Of a stretch of DNA of 64,000 nt, positions 34,171-46,539 are shown piece by piece (position 1 is the stretch's first letter; the number at the start of each line of letters is the position of its first letter). The notes under the pieces were generated by a model. It searched no databases, was not told where the DNA came from, and was given only the letters and a program-made list of their open reading frames with translations. The position numbers and the translations under genes are program-made. This DNA is from Cyclospora cayetanensis (taxonomy: Eukaryota > Apicomplexa > Conoidasida > Eucoccidiorida > Eimeriidae). The stretch covers positions 25,086 to 89,085 of the forward strand of contig NW_020312113.1 in assembly GCF_002999335.1 (NCBI RefSeq). Direction: 5' to 3'.

Positions 34171-37100
34171 ATGGATCAAACGGATTTTGAGAAACTTAAT
34201 TCTTCCTTCTTGGGTGTGCCGAAGCTTCCGGCAGGAGCAGCAGCAGTATCCGCTGCACCTGGCGGGTCAGCAGCTGCAACGGAATTCTTCGTGCTGCTGC
34301 AGCCCTCACTTCGATAGACACAACGCATTTCAATGAAATCTCTCTTTCTCTGCTTAAATTCATATTTCAACCGCAGTGACTGGTGACGCACTTTCTATTC
34401 GCTGCTGCAGCCATGCTGGTTCAGGGGTAGGGCAACTCATGGACGGGGATGAAGACGAGCGGCACCACACGAGGGCACCCATGGGCAGTATGCTTGAAAA
34501 GGATGAAGGCAGCAGCAAAGGCATGAGATTGGCTGCAACGGAGGTGGAAGAAATGAGCGAGTTAGGGATGCTGCTCGCAAGAGATGACGCAGATAAGGAT
34601 TCAGATGAAGTAGCTGTAGATGCACAGCAGACAGTCCCTTCATTGGGTGTGACCTCTAAGCCTTCTCCTGACGCCGCTAATAAGACAAAAGCGGCGGCAG
34701 CGGCGGAAGGAACAGCAGCAGCAACGGGAGCAACAGCAGCAGCACAGAGCACAGCACCCACACAAGCAATCGTGCAAGAGCACCCTTCGGCATCTCTACA
34801 GTGTCTCCCATCAAACGCACCCTCCCTAACTCCTGATTTCCAATCTGCAACGCCCTCTGCTTACGGAAGCAAGGACCTCGATAGTGGCAGCAGTAGCTTG
34901 TTGTTTCTGAGGGCTGGCTGGTTGCAGCGGCAGACAAGACACACGAAGCGGTTCGCCCTTCGTTTTTTCGTGCTGAAAGACTCTGTCTTGTATTCCTTTA
35001 AGCGTATCCCCTTGCTGCGGTCCTGTCCACTCAGCTACAGCCACAACAGCCATATAGTTACCGATACAGTGGCTGCCACGTGGATTGACTTTGCAGCTGC
35101 AACGTGCTGCTGGCAGCTAAAGGGCAGTCGAGTAGAGAGATTTGGATATGACAAAGCATCTGGAACGTTCAGATGGTCGCTGTTGGCTCCCAATTTGCTG
35201 CTTTTGCAACATCTTCAACAGCGACAGCAGCAGCACAGCAAAGCCAGACCGCTAGCCAACAAGAAGGAAGGACGCGCACATGGGCAGCAGAAGCAGCAGG
35301 CGGAGGAGCACAACATCACGCATGCATCCAGAGAGCAGCATCACAGGCACCTAGGAAGACACCGACAACAGCAGCAGCAGCCCAGCTACCACCCCCACCA
35401 CACAAACAAAAACAGCCAACGCCAACAACAAGCACCACCACACCACGCTGTGGTATGTAGCAACACCTTCACCTCACTATCTCCACGTTTACTGGAGGAC
35501 GCTGCAGCTGCGGAAAATGCGGTTGGAGGGCCAGTCAGTACAACCGCGGCAACAGCAGCAGCAGCAGACAACCAGGAAACAAGTGGCGATGAGGGCGAAG
35601 CCCTTCTCCAAAGTGAAGCAGTTACAGCTGCTGCAACGGCGGCAGCTACTGCTGCTGCTGCCGAGAGCGCTGCTGAGGCTGCTGCAGCGGCCGCTGCAGC
35701 GGAAAGGGAGACAGCAGCGGCCGTCGCGGCATGCACAGAGGAAGTCATTTTTGCTGCTTCAGCTGCAACAGTTGCTTATGACTGGCTTCAGCTGATGGAG
35801 AGGTGCTGCTACTTGGGCAGTCCTGCTGCGGTGTACTTACACAGCAGTTCGTATGCCGTCTTCCCGTCTACGCCTCTCGAGGGCTTGCCCGCGTGGCTGT
35901 TTCTTGCGGGGTGGCTATCTCTTGCTGCCACGCGTAGGCAGCACAAGCGGTTGGCAGCAGCTGCCGCACCCGAGAGCCAACGCCAGCTGCACGTGCAGCA
36001 AGCGATGCTCGAGCAACGCGATGCGCAGCCCGTTGCTACGTGGCACTCGCCTACGCCTCCCCCTCTCGGCGATGTAGGTGCAGCAGCAGGACGAGCAAAC
36101 GCAGCGGCAACAGCCTCAGCAGCCACAAAGGCAGCAACGGGAAACCAGACATATGTTTCCCTGCGTCTTCTAGCTTTGCATGACGTGCTGCTGCCCGAGG
36201 GGTATGGCGTTTACTGTCTTGTGGAGTATCAGTCCTCGGTTTCCTTCTTCAGTGTATACGCAGGGCGTTCTGTCGCGCCGACAGCAGCGGCAGCAGCAGG
36301 GGAGGCGAATGCGGGAGAAACTGGCGCTGGAATGAGCAGGCAGCCACAGCACCAAAGCTTGCTGCATGTGCCGAAGCAACAGCACCAGCAGGCAGGAGCT
36401 GTGCCCTCCCCGTCTCTGTTTTCGAAGTGGTTTGGGCGCGCTTCAGCGATGCCTGCCCCTTCCTTCTGCCGCCGGCTGCTCTTGCTGCTGCCCCCTTGCT
36501 GTGTTAATCTTCCTGTTTTCTTTCCTCGGCCGCAGGAGGACTTGATTTTGCACTTTATTGCTGCGCCTCTGGAAGAGCAGCAGCAGCAGCAGCACTTTCC
36601 TGTGTCTAGTACACCCGAGGGCCGTGGCGGCATCACGCAGCGGGCACTTGACGGAAGCCTTGGTGCTTCTGCATCCCTGTCGGGGCAGTCCTTCCTCGCT
36701 GCAGTCTCCGAAGCGCCTGCAACAGTAGGCGCGGCAACAGCAACGGCCTCGCACGTGGAAGGAGCAAGTGCCTCCGTAGTCGCAGCAGAAGCAGCAGCAG
36801 CGGCGGCGGCTGGTTCTGCAAGCGCCGCTTGCCTGTCCATTCGCGTGGGGAGTGGAAACGATTATCATCTGTGCAGCTTTAGACTGCAGCAACAACAGCT
36901 GGGTGTGGGAACCTGGCGACTGCTGCAGCTCAGCGGCTCTCCGGTAGCAACAGCGAAGCATCCGCTGCTGGATAAATGCAAAACAATTCCTCCGGCCGCA
37001 ATCGCCGCCGCTGCCTCCGCATCTTCAGGAGCCTGGCGAAGAGGCAGGGCCTTCTCGCGCGGAGCAGCAGCAGCTGCAGCAGCAAAGCAGCTTGTCAAGG

Positions 37101-37225
37101 AGCAACAGTGCGTGCAGCGTGAGCAGCAGGATGAGCTGCGAGACCAGCAGCAGCGGCTAGCCACCCCGTATCCGAAGGAGGCTGCTGCGGGTGTGCTCGA
37201 AGAAGCAGCTCCAGCTGTGGGCCAC

Positions 37226-37257
<32 letters not shown>

Positions 37258-40200
37258 TGCAGCAGCAGATACTTCTGCCGTTGTCTCGACGCCTGCACCA
37301 CACAGTGCAACGCTAGTTCTGGAAGCTGCAATGTGCGGTGCCTCATGGGTTAACTTGCTGCAGTACAAGCCTGAAGTTTTCGACATCCCGCAGCCTTTCG
37401 CTCACATCGCCTTAGCTCCTGGAGAAGGGGCAGCAGCAGACGCGGGTGCCTTGGCGCCTCTTCAGCTGCTCGGATTGCAGTTGAAGCGGCTCCAGCGCAT
37501 TCATCGGCGGATGGCGGCAGCAATGCAGCAACTGGGATGCCTTTTCGAGTTCGGGAGCCCTGCAGTTTCGCTGGCTGCCTTTTTCTACTTGATCGCAGTC
37601 GCCAGCAGCCAAACAGCGGCCGGCATGCTGCTGCTGCTCCTGCTACCCCTGCTGCTCCTTCTCCTCCTCATACACCCGGAAGCACCACAGAGAGTACTTG
37701 CCGCCGCAGAGCGGCTGCCGCTCCTGATTTTTGTATTGCCACGGTGGACCTTTCCGCTGCTGCTTTTTGACTGTCCAACAGCGGAAGGAGCTGCCGCAGA
37801 TGTGGCCAGACAGGTGGCTGCTGCTGCTGCTGCTGCTGCAGCTGCAGCACCGCATTCCGCAGCAGGAGCCCCTGCTGCAGACAGTGCAGACAGTGTAGAC
37901 AGTATCCTCAAGATGAACACGTGCTCTTCAGCTCCTACAAGTGCTGCCGCTGTTGCGGCGGTCCTGCTGATGCTCCATCAGCACCACCATTTGTTGCTTT
38001 TAAGACCCTCCAAAGCGAAAGCAGCGGCTGCAGCGCGATATCCCGCAGAAGCAGCAACGAACGCCGGCAGCAGCAGCAACTACGACTGCCTGCGTCCTCT
38101 GTCAAAGCAGAAGGAGCTAGAAGACAAAGTGCAGCAGCCGCAGCCTCTTTGGTGCTGCTGCCACGGTGTCGCCTGTTGTGCTGGAGGCCCCATGCGGGTG
38201 GTAGCACCCTTCTTGCGTTCGCTGCATCAGCAGCAGCAACTGCACGCGCCATGCAGCAGCAGCAGTCCTCCAAGTCGCTTCTTGTGGCGTCTGCTGTTGC
38301 AGGCGGCGCTGTGGATGCAACGCTTGCAGCTTGTTGCGCTCCTCTCAGCGGGTGGCGGAAGCCTCAGGCCCCTTGCGATGCAGCTCCTCTCAGCGACTGC
38401 CAGCCAATGCGTCAGCTGCACTGCAGCGGTGCAGCAGCAGACGAAGCGAGGCGAGGAACGTCTACTCCTCTCAGAGCGAGCTTCTCAATCAGCAGCAGCA
38501 CTGTACACTTCTCCAGGGGCAGCCCTCAAAATGACAACAGAAGCAGCGCCAGAAGCTGCGGAAGCAGCGCCAGAAGCTGCGGAAGCAGCGCCAGAAGCTG
38601 CGGAAGCAGCGCCAGAAGCTACGGAAGCAGCACCAGAAGCTGCGGAAGCGGCATTAGAGGTGGAAGCTGGTAAAGAAGGGGTCGGGAGGAGTGGCCTTAT
38701 CGCTTGCCACTTGATTGAAGCGCAAAGCCGGACTCCGACAGGCGACTTCAAGGGGAGCTGCTTTTTTCCGATAGCTGAGGGTGCAGCTGGTGAGGGGCAG
38801 GAGCCTCTGCAGCAGCAACCTCAGAGCGAAGCGGAAGCAGCCGCGGCGGGCTTTGTTGTTGAACTCTCCAAGCGCACAGACGCATCGGGATGGACTTACG
38901 GTGATAGCCTCAAGGGGCCATGGTTGGCGAAAGAGGCTCCAAGCACTGACGTTCGGAGGCGCACGTAAGCCGCGGTGGCTGTTCTGCTCTTGCTGCTGCA
39001 CATAGGGGGCTGGGCAGGATGGAGGTAGCGATATTGGATGAGATATAGATATACATACCTATATATATATATACATATATACAGATACTGTGAAAAATCT
39101 GGTAGTAGAGGTGCAGCACGAACCACGGAGAAACGCGAGCTTTTCATCTTGCTGCGTCGTGGTGTTGCTGCTGCTTGATGCGGCTTGGCGTGTTGTGGTA
39201 CTTCCCGATACCTCCCTGTGCCATTTTTTTCCAGATGGAGGCCGCCTCAGGCTGCTGCCAGCAACAGAGGCGCTCATGGGGTACGACTGCAGCAGCAGCA
39301 GAGGAACAAGCAGCAGCAGCAGCAGGTGGGGGAGCGCGAAGGAGGGACGCCTTCTGAGTGCAACATGCGTGGGAAAGGCAGGGGTACTCAAGTGCCACAG
39401 CGGCATTTGCAGCGGCAGCGGCTGCTGCAAATGCAGAGTCAGGCAAAAGGCACTGAGAGATCGACCCTCGAGAACTCTCCTTTCGGCGTCCGACGCGGAA
39501 GCGTGAGCAGCAGCAGCAGCCGCAATGGTAGCAGAACCCTGCCAAAGAAGATAGCCCTTGTAGAGGCAGCAAGATTTGCTTCAGCTTGGATTGGAAAGAA
39601 GCTACGCACTCACGCCTTCCATTCCCCTCGACCTACCGCACAACCGGAACAACAGCAACAACAGCAACACCAACCGCATCAGCAACGCCAACCGCATCAG
39701 CAACACCAACAGCAGCAGCAACACCAACAGCAGCAGCAACGCCAACAGCAGCAGCAACACCAACAGCAGCAGCAACACCAACAGCAGCAGAATCCACCGC
39801 AGCTGCAGACCCTCTGGAGTCTCCCCTACTGTTTAGAAGACGATTACTTCACACACGCACACGCTTCCGCGGCAAGAGCAAACCAACTGGCAATCACCAG
39901 CAGAAGGGGGTACAATCAACAGCACTCAGGTGCTGCCATAGCAGCTGCTCCTTCGCGTGGCTCTGCTACGTTGGGAGAGTTCAACGAGGACCTTCGAAGA
40001 GCAGCAACAGCAGCAGAAAGATGTGAGACTGAAGGTGCCCTTTCTTCGATGTCAAATGATGAAACTGCGGCAGCCGATAGAGCACGTGCGGCAGCAGATT
40101 ACATGGTTGCAGCAGATAAAGGCACAACAGCAGCAGATGAAACACCAGCAGGGGTAGCAGGTGACATAGCAGCAGCAACAGATAAAGGCACGCCAGCAGC

Positions 40201-43200
40201 AGGAGCAGCAGCAGATACCACATCAGCAGCAGGAGCAGATAATACATCAACAGCAGCAGCAGATATCACGCCAGCAGCAGGAGCAGCAGCGGATACCACA
40301 TCAGCAGCAGGAGCAGATAATACATTAACAGCAGCAGATAATACATCAGCAGCAGGAGCAGCAGCAGATACCACAGCAGCAGGAGCAGCAGCGGATACCA
40401 CATCAGCAGCAGGAGCAGATAATACATCAACAGCAGCAGCAGAGAGCACATCAGAAAAAGCAGCAGATGACATATCTGAAGCAATAGGTGAAGCATCAGC
40501 AGCAGCAGCAGCAATAGGTGACATAGCTGTAGCGGCAGATGGCGCAACTGCACCAGCATCAGCAGCAGATAGCACATCTGCACCAGCAGCAGATAGCTCA
40601 TCAGCAGCAATAGGAGACACAGAAGCCAAAGCAGATGACTCAGATGACGCAGTTGCTGCAGCCGATGATGCAGATGAAGCAGCGTATGCCACAGCTGCAG
40701 CAGAAAATGACGTACATGCTGGACAAGATGAAACATCTGCAGCAGCAGTAGCAGCAGTAGCAGGTGACTCAGATACAGAAAAGCAGGGCATAGCCACGCC
40801 AACAAATAGCACAGCTGCAGTATTTGGGGGCGCATCAGCAGCAGACGATGTCGCAGCTGCAACGAAAGATGACGTACCTGCAACAGTCGACTCCGCATCT
40901 GCAGCAGAAAATGACGCATCTGCAGCAGAAAATGACGCAGCTTCAGCAGCAGATGATCCCGCAGATGTGGCAGCAAATGACACAATTCCAGCAGACGGAA
41001 ACACATGTGATGCAGCAGATACCGCAGCTGCAGCAGGAGATGGCATAGGTGCACCATCAGAACACATGGTTACAGTACACGAATGCTCATCAGCAGCGGC
41101 GACTTGTACAGCTACAGCAGCAGGTGACGATATAGCTGCACCAGCCGACGGCAGATTCACAGCTTCGGACGCCACCGATGCGACAGAAGATGGCAAGGGT
41201 GCAGCAGATGAGACTCCCGATGATGCAGCAGAAACTTCTGCCGCAGCAGAAGGCAATGCCGCTACAGCAGCGAATGGAAATGCCTCAACAGCAGCAGGTG
41301 ACACTGCTGCCGCCGCACCAACAAGCACGCTTACAGCAGCAGCAGCAGCAAGGGAAAACAGTTCACAAGCAGATGACAGCACACACGTGCTTGCAGATGA
41401 CTCTGCCCCTCTTACTGCAGGGGCTGACAAGACGGCAGCGCCACATGCCCATGCAGGAGAAGCGCCTTGCAAAGCAAAGGAGCACAACAAGACAACGGCA
41501 TTAACTCAAACAGCTTCTACGGCAGCAGCAGTTGCCGACAGACTTGTAGATGCAGGAGAAAGTGCGTGCCAGTCGAACAGCACGGCAGCACATACCCTTC
41601 GGGAGCAGGTTAATGTTGCACTGCACGCCCTCTCGTTTTCTGCAGCTTCAGATGTCGCTGCGGCAACTGGAGGTGCTGTGTCAGCAGGGCATGCGCCAGC
41701 AGAAAAAGCAGCATCCGTACCGTCAAGCTTTGAAAATGCTGGCGGCAGTGGCAGCCCTCATGCTGCGTCTTTTTCTGTGAGGGCAGCAGACGCCAGTGAC
41801 GTCACTCCACCAGCAGTAGGGTCGTCAGCTGCAGCTCCCCGTGAACCTGCTGCTGCTGCTGCTGTTTCTGGAGATGCCAGCGGCAGCGGTGGGCTGAGAG
41901 GATTCTGGTTTGAACTTCTTGGTGTGCCTGAGGTGGAGGAGCCTTTCTCGACTTTATCTGTTGCTGAGGCGTTGCAGCAACGGCAGCAGCAGCAACTGCA
42001 GCAGCAGCAGACACCAGCACAAGAGGAACAGTTGCGACAAAGCGTGCAGCAAGTGCACCACAACCACCCCACTGCGCCCCTCCCGCCATGCGAAGATGAA
42101 GGACGTGAGCAGCGCCAGGAAAGGGCGCCTGAGGAGGATCTGGTGCAGTTCCTGCATCCTTTGCAGCGCATTAGTCCTACGTCTGCCGCAGCAATTGTTT
42201 TGCAACAGGAGCAGCAACTGCTGAGCCCCCAACAGTTACAAGATCAGGAAATAGAGCGCGATGTGTGCCGCCTCCATCGGGCAGAGGAAAAGTTGTGGCT
42301 GCATCACCAGAGTCGGCAGCAGCAGCAGCGCTGGTCCTGGCAGAATTTGCTGCACCTGCGTTTGCATCCGGAAGCTCCTTTGGGGGTTGTACCGCCTGCT
42401 CTCCCTTTCTGTGTTCAGTGTGGCTTGAGCCTCTCCCAGGAAGCCCTCAGGGAGGCAGCAGCAGCAGCAGCGGTGGCGGCTGCAGCAAGGAGCGCAGCAG
42501 TGACTGAAGACATGCGTGAAGCTTCTGCAGAATCGCTGCTGCTCCTAGATCCATATAGCAGTATCGGAACCTTCTTCACCACAATGACAGTACCTATAGG
42601 CGTCAGCTCCCCTAGTGCTGCTTCGCTGCTTCAGCAGATGGTGCAGAGCAACTGGGCTGCCTCTGAGACAAGCGCCTGTACACCTAGCATCGGAGGATCT
42701 CCCCAGGGTTTGTGCGCGTATTGCTGCAGCAAAGTGCTACAGGGCCGTGCTGCAGCAGCGGCAGCTGCTGCTGCTGCTTCAGCTCCCGTTGCTGCAACGC
42801 CTATTCGGGTGCAGTATACTTCACGGGTGTGCAGAAACGCTTCCCAGAAAAAAGCCGCTGCAATGCCTGGTGCAGCGGCAGCAGCTGCAGCTGCTGCAGC
42901 TGCCCAGGGAAGCATTATGACGGGAAGTGCAGCAGCGCGTGCAATAGCAGTATCGGCAGGCACGTTGCAGCACCAGCACCGTGAAAGCGATAGCCGAAAC
43001 AGCAGCACCATGAAGAAGCCCAGCACCAGTGGCCTGGAGAGTAGTAGCAGGAGCAGCAGCGCCTTGGACGTATTTGCTACCTACAGGGAATTGAGGGAGG
43101 CTGTGGAGAAGCTGCTTGACTTTGTGTGGAACTCCGTGTCTTTCCTTGAGCGGCTGCTGAATCTGCTTTGCTGGCGCAGCGAGGCGGTGACACAACTGCT

Positions 43201-43666
43201 ACTGTTTCTCCTTTTGCTGTTGTTTCCTGTGTTTCTGCTGCTGCCCCTTAACCTCCTGGCGGGTCTCTTCGTGTTTGATGCCTTCTACACGGGCCTTAAG
43301 AGAGGCATTTGGAAGAGACACGCTACGCATGCGCTGCAGAGGCACCTAGCGGCGGCGCTGGCTGCCGTGGCTGGGGGCGACACGACATTCTGGCGCTTCA
43401 AGCACCAGCAGCAAGCGCTCCAGCAGCGGCAGCAGCAGCGCTATTGGAAGAAGCTTCAGCAGGAGTTGCAGAAGCGTACGGGGTTGTGCGTCCCCCTTGC
43501 AGTATTCGCGACAAGCTACAGCGAAGAATCTCTCATTGAAGAAATCAGGCGACTGTCTCCCTTCGCGAAGCCGCTTGTTGAGACCCAGCCATGGTGGCTT
43601 GTTGGGCTGCTGCAGCACGTCCCTACTGATGTGACGCACGATGCTGGAGAGCAAGCGCTTCTTTAA
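34171..43666 (+). CDS. Giant PH-domain membrane protein, about 3,020 residues, 3 exons
   Basis: Exons 34171-34213, 34377-38964 and 39235-43666 join in phase (codon 15 split G/TG; second junction AC/A with donor GTAAGC and acceptor TTTTTTTCCAG). The first exon is the least certain; ATG at 34439 is an alternative. A PH domain begins at about residue 195 (AGWLQRQTRHTKRF, FFVLKDSVLYSF), is interrupted by about 180 Gln/His/Ala-rich residues, and closes with a typical C-terminal helix, VAYDWLQLMERC, near 480-491. A C2-like stretch (TYVSLRLLALHDVLL) lies near 605. A hydrophobic cluster at about 1085-1115 and another near the C-terminus (about 2865-2896, LLLFLLLLLFPVFLLLP) suggest membrane anchoring; each follows a charged helix. 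The middle (about 1840-2260) is Ala/Thr/Asp-rich. A lipid-binding or contact-site role is inferred; no named orthologue recognised. Confidence 0.7.
38540..38655 (+). repeat. 21-nt coding tandem repeat (EAAPEAA)
   Basis: About 5.5 nearly identical copies of a 21-nt unit starting GAAGCAGCGCCAGAAGC, encoding repeated EAAPEAA heptapeptides in the giant PH protein. Confidence 0.9.
39040..39086. repeat. AT-rich microsatellite in intron 2 of the giant PH protein gene
   Basis: Alternating TA with interspersed ATAC units, inside the 38965-39234 intron. Confidence 0.8.
39643..39791 (+). repeat. 18-nt coding tandem repeat (Q/H-rich)
   Basis: Repeated units of the type CAACACCAACAGCAGCAG give a run of His separated by four or five Gln residues in exon 3 of the giant PH protein. 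Confidence 0.85.
40195..40460 (+). repeat. Long-period coding repeat (ADNTSTAAAD type)
   Basis: Several imperfect copies of AGCAGGAGCAGATAATACAT and neighbours encode GADNTSTAAA and AAADTTSAAG modules in the giant PH protein. Weaker copies continue to about 41370. Confidence 0.75.
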
Positions 43667-45057
43667 CTTGCTGTGGCCATCTATCGGCTGCGCCGGCAGC
43701 GGTGACGGCTGCAGTGTTTACTGCAGTATTTTTTTGAAATAGTAGCAGCAACGGCTTTCTATGCAACAGTTGCACCTCTGCCGGTGCTGCACCTGCAGTC
43801 TCTCACTCGCGCGCTCAACAGCACCAGCTGAATGCGTTGCGTTACAGAGCGCTTGTGCGTTTTGCTGCGCTCTGCTGGTGTAGCAGTGGGCCGGCGTCTG
43901 CTGTGGTAGTGGCAACTGCAGCGCTAGCGCTGCTTCTGTGGCGGCGAACGCCGGTGCACCTGCAGCGATATGCCAGTTGCAAGCTCTGTAGACACGTACG
44001 TTTTTAGGCGGAAACATTGTATTGTACTAGGCAGTAGGAGCAACAGCAGCACCTGCTGCTGCAACAGATGGCATTTTACCGGTTTCAACTGCAGGCATAC
44101 CTCGAAAACTATCACGGCCCCTTTACAGTAAACCGTAAGGCAACGTAGCGCGTAGAGACAAGAAGGCTCGGAGGCGGCAGCTCGTGTGCTCTTAAGGGAG
44201 AGATTGAACGTGGGACGCACAGAAAACGCAACAAGAAGTGCAGTCTCTGATCCAGGGGAGTAGGAAGCGGGTTCCAGCAAGTGTGTAGAAGCCGTGAGAT
44301 AAAAATAGAGCAGGTACAGATAGAACAGCACGTATTTATGAGGCTGAAAGTGGAAGGCAACAGGCAGTAAGAGAAACAAATAATAGACAAGTAAATGCAG
44401 CCACAGAATGCTAATCTCCCTGCCACATATTAGAGCAAATTAGTGAAGCAAAGGCGAGTTAGTCGTTGCTGCGTCTGTTCTGCGAACATGTCGTAACTGC
44501 AAGTATGACAGCGTAAAATTAGACGTTTGAAACAAAAGTGTGGGTCGGTAGCAGTGTTAACCGTATGGCCCTCGCCGTGCCTCGCAGCTTCCTTGCCGGG
44601 GAAACAACACATGCGTGTCCTTGCCTCTGGCATGGCAGACGTAGAGGCAGCACAGTAGCGGACTAAAGCAAATCCCCACCGAAGCCAAACAAAATGCTAA
44701 GAAATGCGGTACATCCCACCGCACGCACCTAGCACAGCGGTAATTGCTGTTGTCGCCTTCGATGGTGTGATTGGTCGTGGAGGAGCAGAAGCATATACGC
44801 AAACGCACTCCCTTTAAATTCATTATGCCTTTGTTCTCTGCTTCCATCGGCAAAACCATAAAACGGGTCTGTATATTTTCCAGCAACAGCTGTGATGGCT
44901 TCTGGCACTGTTGTCCAGTAACAGGAGCTCTGTGCTGGAAGCAATCAACGCGCGCTCTTCTAGGAGGTAAGCTCGTGCTGGAGAAAATACGCCCAAAGAA
45001 CCGTAAAAAGGGTCTTCACTTCAGTTGGCATCTCTAATGCTTGCCGAGGCTACCACA
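43667..45057. other. Convergent intergenic region
   Basis: Lies between the giant PH gene and the EF-hand gene. It contains scattered CAG/GCA triplets but no frame with domain resemblance or splice support. Confidence 0.45.
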
Positions 45058-46539
45058 TTAGAGGTAGAGCACTGCTGCTCTCGCGTTGAAGAGCTGCACT
45101 GCTGTGCTGACTAATAGGTCTTGTTGATCAAGGAAACTCAGAAACTCTTCGTAGGGGATGCGGCTATCTTGGTCCACGTCCGCCGCAGTAAACAGCATAC
45201 GCGACACAAAAGGCATCTGTTGCTGTCGCAACTGCGGCGCTTCGAGCCACCCCGCAGCTAATTCCCCAACCCAGGGAGTCTCCATCACTGGAATGCTCTG
45301 GTGTTGAGGAGCAACTGCTGCCTGGACCAGTTGCTGCATGTGGAGCTGCTGCACCAGGAGTACAGAAAGGAACTCCGACATGTCTAGACTGCCGTTACCG
45401 TCTGCGTCTGTGACTGCAAAGAGGAAAAATGCCTCCGCCTGGCGCACCAGCCGTGCTAGCATCATTTCAATCGCCTCGACGCTCACGCCGTGTTGGGTGC
45501 TCGTGCTGTGCTTGTTCATATTTTGACTGATCCCTGTTGACATTTCCATAACGAGCTGAGGTACTATCTCTTGGAGGTGCGCAGTCGCTTTGACGCGAAT
45601 CAAGGCTTCACTAGGTGCCAGCCTAGGTAGTGGTTCCTTCGCGGCCAGTTGGTGGCCAAGGTTCTCCAGTAACTTCTCCCTCAATGGCGCACTGTGCTTA
45701 AGAAGCGCTCTGAGGTAGGGAATACCCTCTGCGTACACTTGTGACGCTTCAAGAGCGTACTCATTAACGAGGTTCGTTACATGGAGTCTTATTTCTGCTT
45801 CCGCTGATGCTGTTGCTGTCTCATAGAGTGCATGCCACGAAGGTGCCTCTTGCTGCAGAGCAAACGAGACGGCATCTAGAGCTAGCAGGCCATCCACTGC
45901 GGCAGAGCTGACAGTGTGGCTACCAGCTGTGAGCTGCAAGAGCCGCATTACCTGAGGCAGGGCGAGTGTCTCTTGGTGCTGCTGCAGCGGACCATGATGC
46001 TTTGGCGTTGACAACGGAATACGAAGCGAGGCTAGCAGTCGTTTGACATATGTCGCAGTGATAGGGATGTCTGTAGCCTCTCCTAGAGTAACCCTGATGA
46101 GCCTAGCTGTCTCCCTGAGGGACAACACGCCATCCCTGTCTCGATCCAACCGCTGTAACACCCGCGCGTACGGCTTCAAACCCTCCTCGCGCGTGGCTTG
46201 TAACTCGCCTGAAAGCCGGCCAGGCCCCAACGACACCGTTGCTGCTATCAAGGAGAAGTGGTTTTCGAGGGTCTCGTTTGTTGTGGTGGCACCTGCAGAG
46301 TAGGGACGGCTCCTCCTGGCGCAAGGAGGTGCTGTCTGGCCGGCTGCAGCTGCGGTTGCTGCTGGGTATTCGTCACAGTATTGTTGGTGCCGTTGCTCTG
46401 CTTCCAAAATCGGCACAGAACCGTGGATGAACGCACCTACCAGCAAGCTGCTGCTTGTGAAGGGTTGCTGTTGTGTGCAGGGGCTCAGCAGCAACGACAG
46501 CACCACAATGCCACAACTCTTTACAATGTGGAGTGGCAT
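45058..46539 (-). CDS. EF-hand calcium-binding protein, single exon, 493 residues
   Basis: ATG at 46539 to stop at 45058. Three EF-hand loops are visible: DRDRDGVLSLRE (residues 132-143, canonical), DADGNGSLDMSE (378-389, canonical) and DVDQDSRIPYEE (454-465; Ser replaces the usual Gly at loop position 6). A hydrophobic stretch near the start (IVKSCGIVVLSLLLSP) could be a signal anchor. The central 200 residues between loops 1 and 2 are helical and carry no recognised domain. The frame extends 38 codons upstream without an ATG and is itself hydrophobic, so a 5' exon cannot be excluded. The role is probably Ca2+ sensing; partner and location are unknown. Confidence 0.72.
   Translation of the reverse strand: MPLHIVKSCGIVVLSLLLSPCTQQQPFTSSSLLVGAFIHGSVPILEAEQRHQQYCDEYPAATAAAAGQTAPPCARRSRPYSAGATTTNETLENHFSLIAATVSLGPGRLSGELQATREEGLKPYARVLQRLDRDRDGVLSLRETARLIRVTLGEATDIPITATYVKRLLASLRIPLSTPKHHGPLQQHQETLALPQVMRLLQLTAGSHTVSSAAVDGLLALDAVSFALQQEAPSWHALYETATASAEAEIRLHVTNLVNEYALEASQVYAEGIPYLRALLKHSAPLREKLLENLGHQLAAKEPLPRLAPSEALIRVKATAHLQEIVPQLVMEMSTGISQNMNKHSTSTQHGVSVEAIEMMLARLVRQAEAFFLFAVTDADGNGSLDMSEFLSVLLVQQLHMQQLVQAAVAPQHQSIPVMETPWVGELAAGWLEAPQLRQQQMPFVSRMLFTAADVDQDSRIPYEEFLSFLDQQDLLVSTAVQLFNARAAVLYL

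Noticed and set aside
40099..41490. 463-codon open frame on the minus strand rich in Ala and Ser
   Set aside because: It is the antisense shadow of the Ala/Thr/Asp-rich part of the giant PH protein. GCA/CAG-type triplets stay open in several frames on both strands, and it has no domain or splice support.
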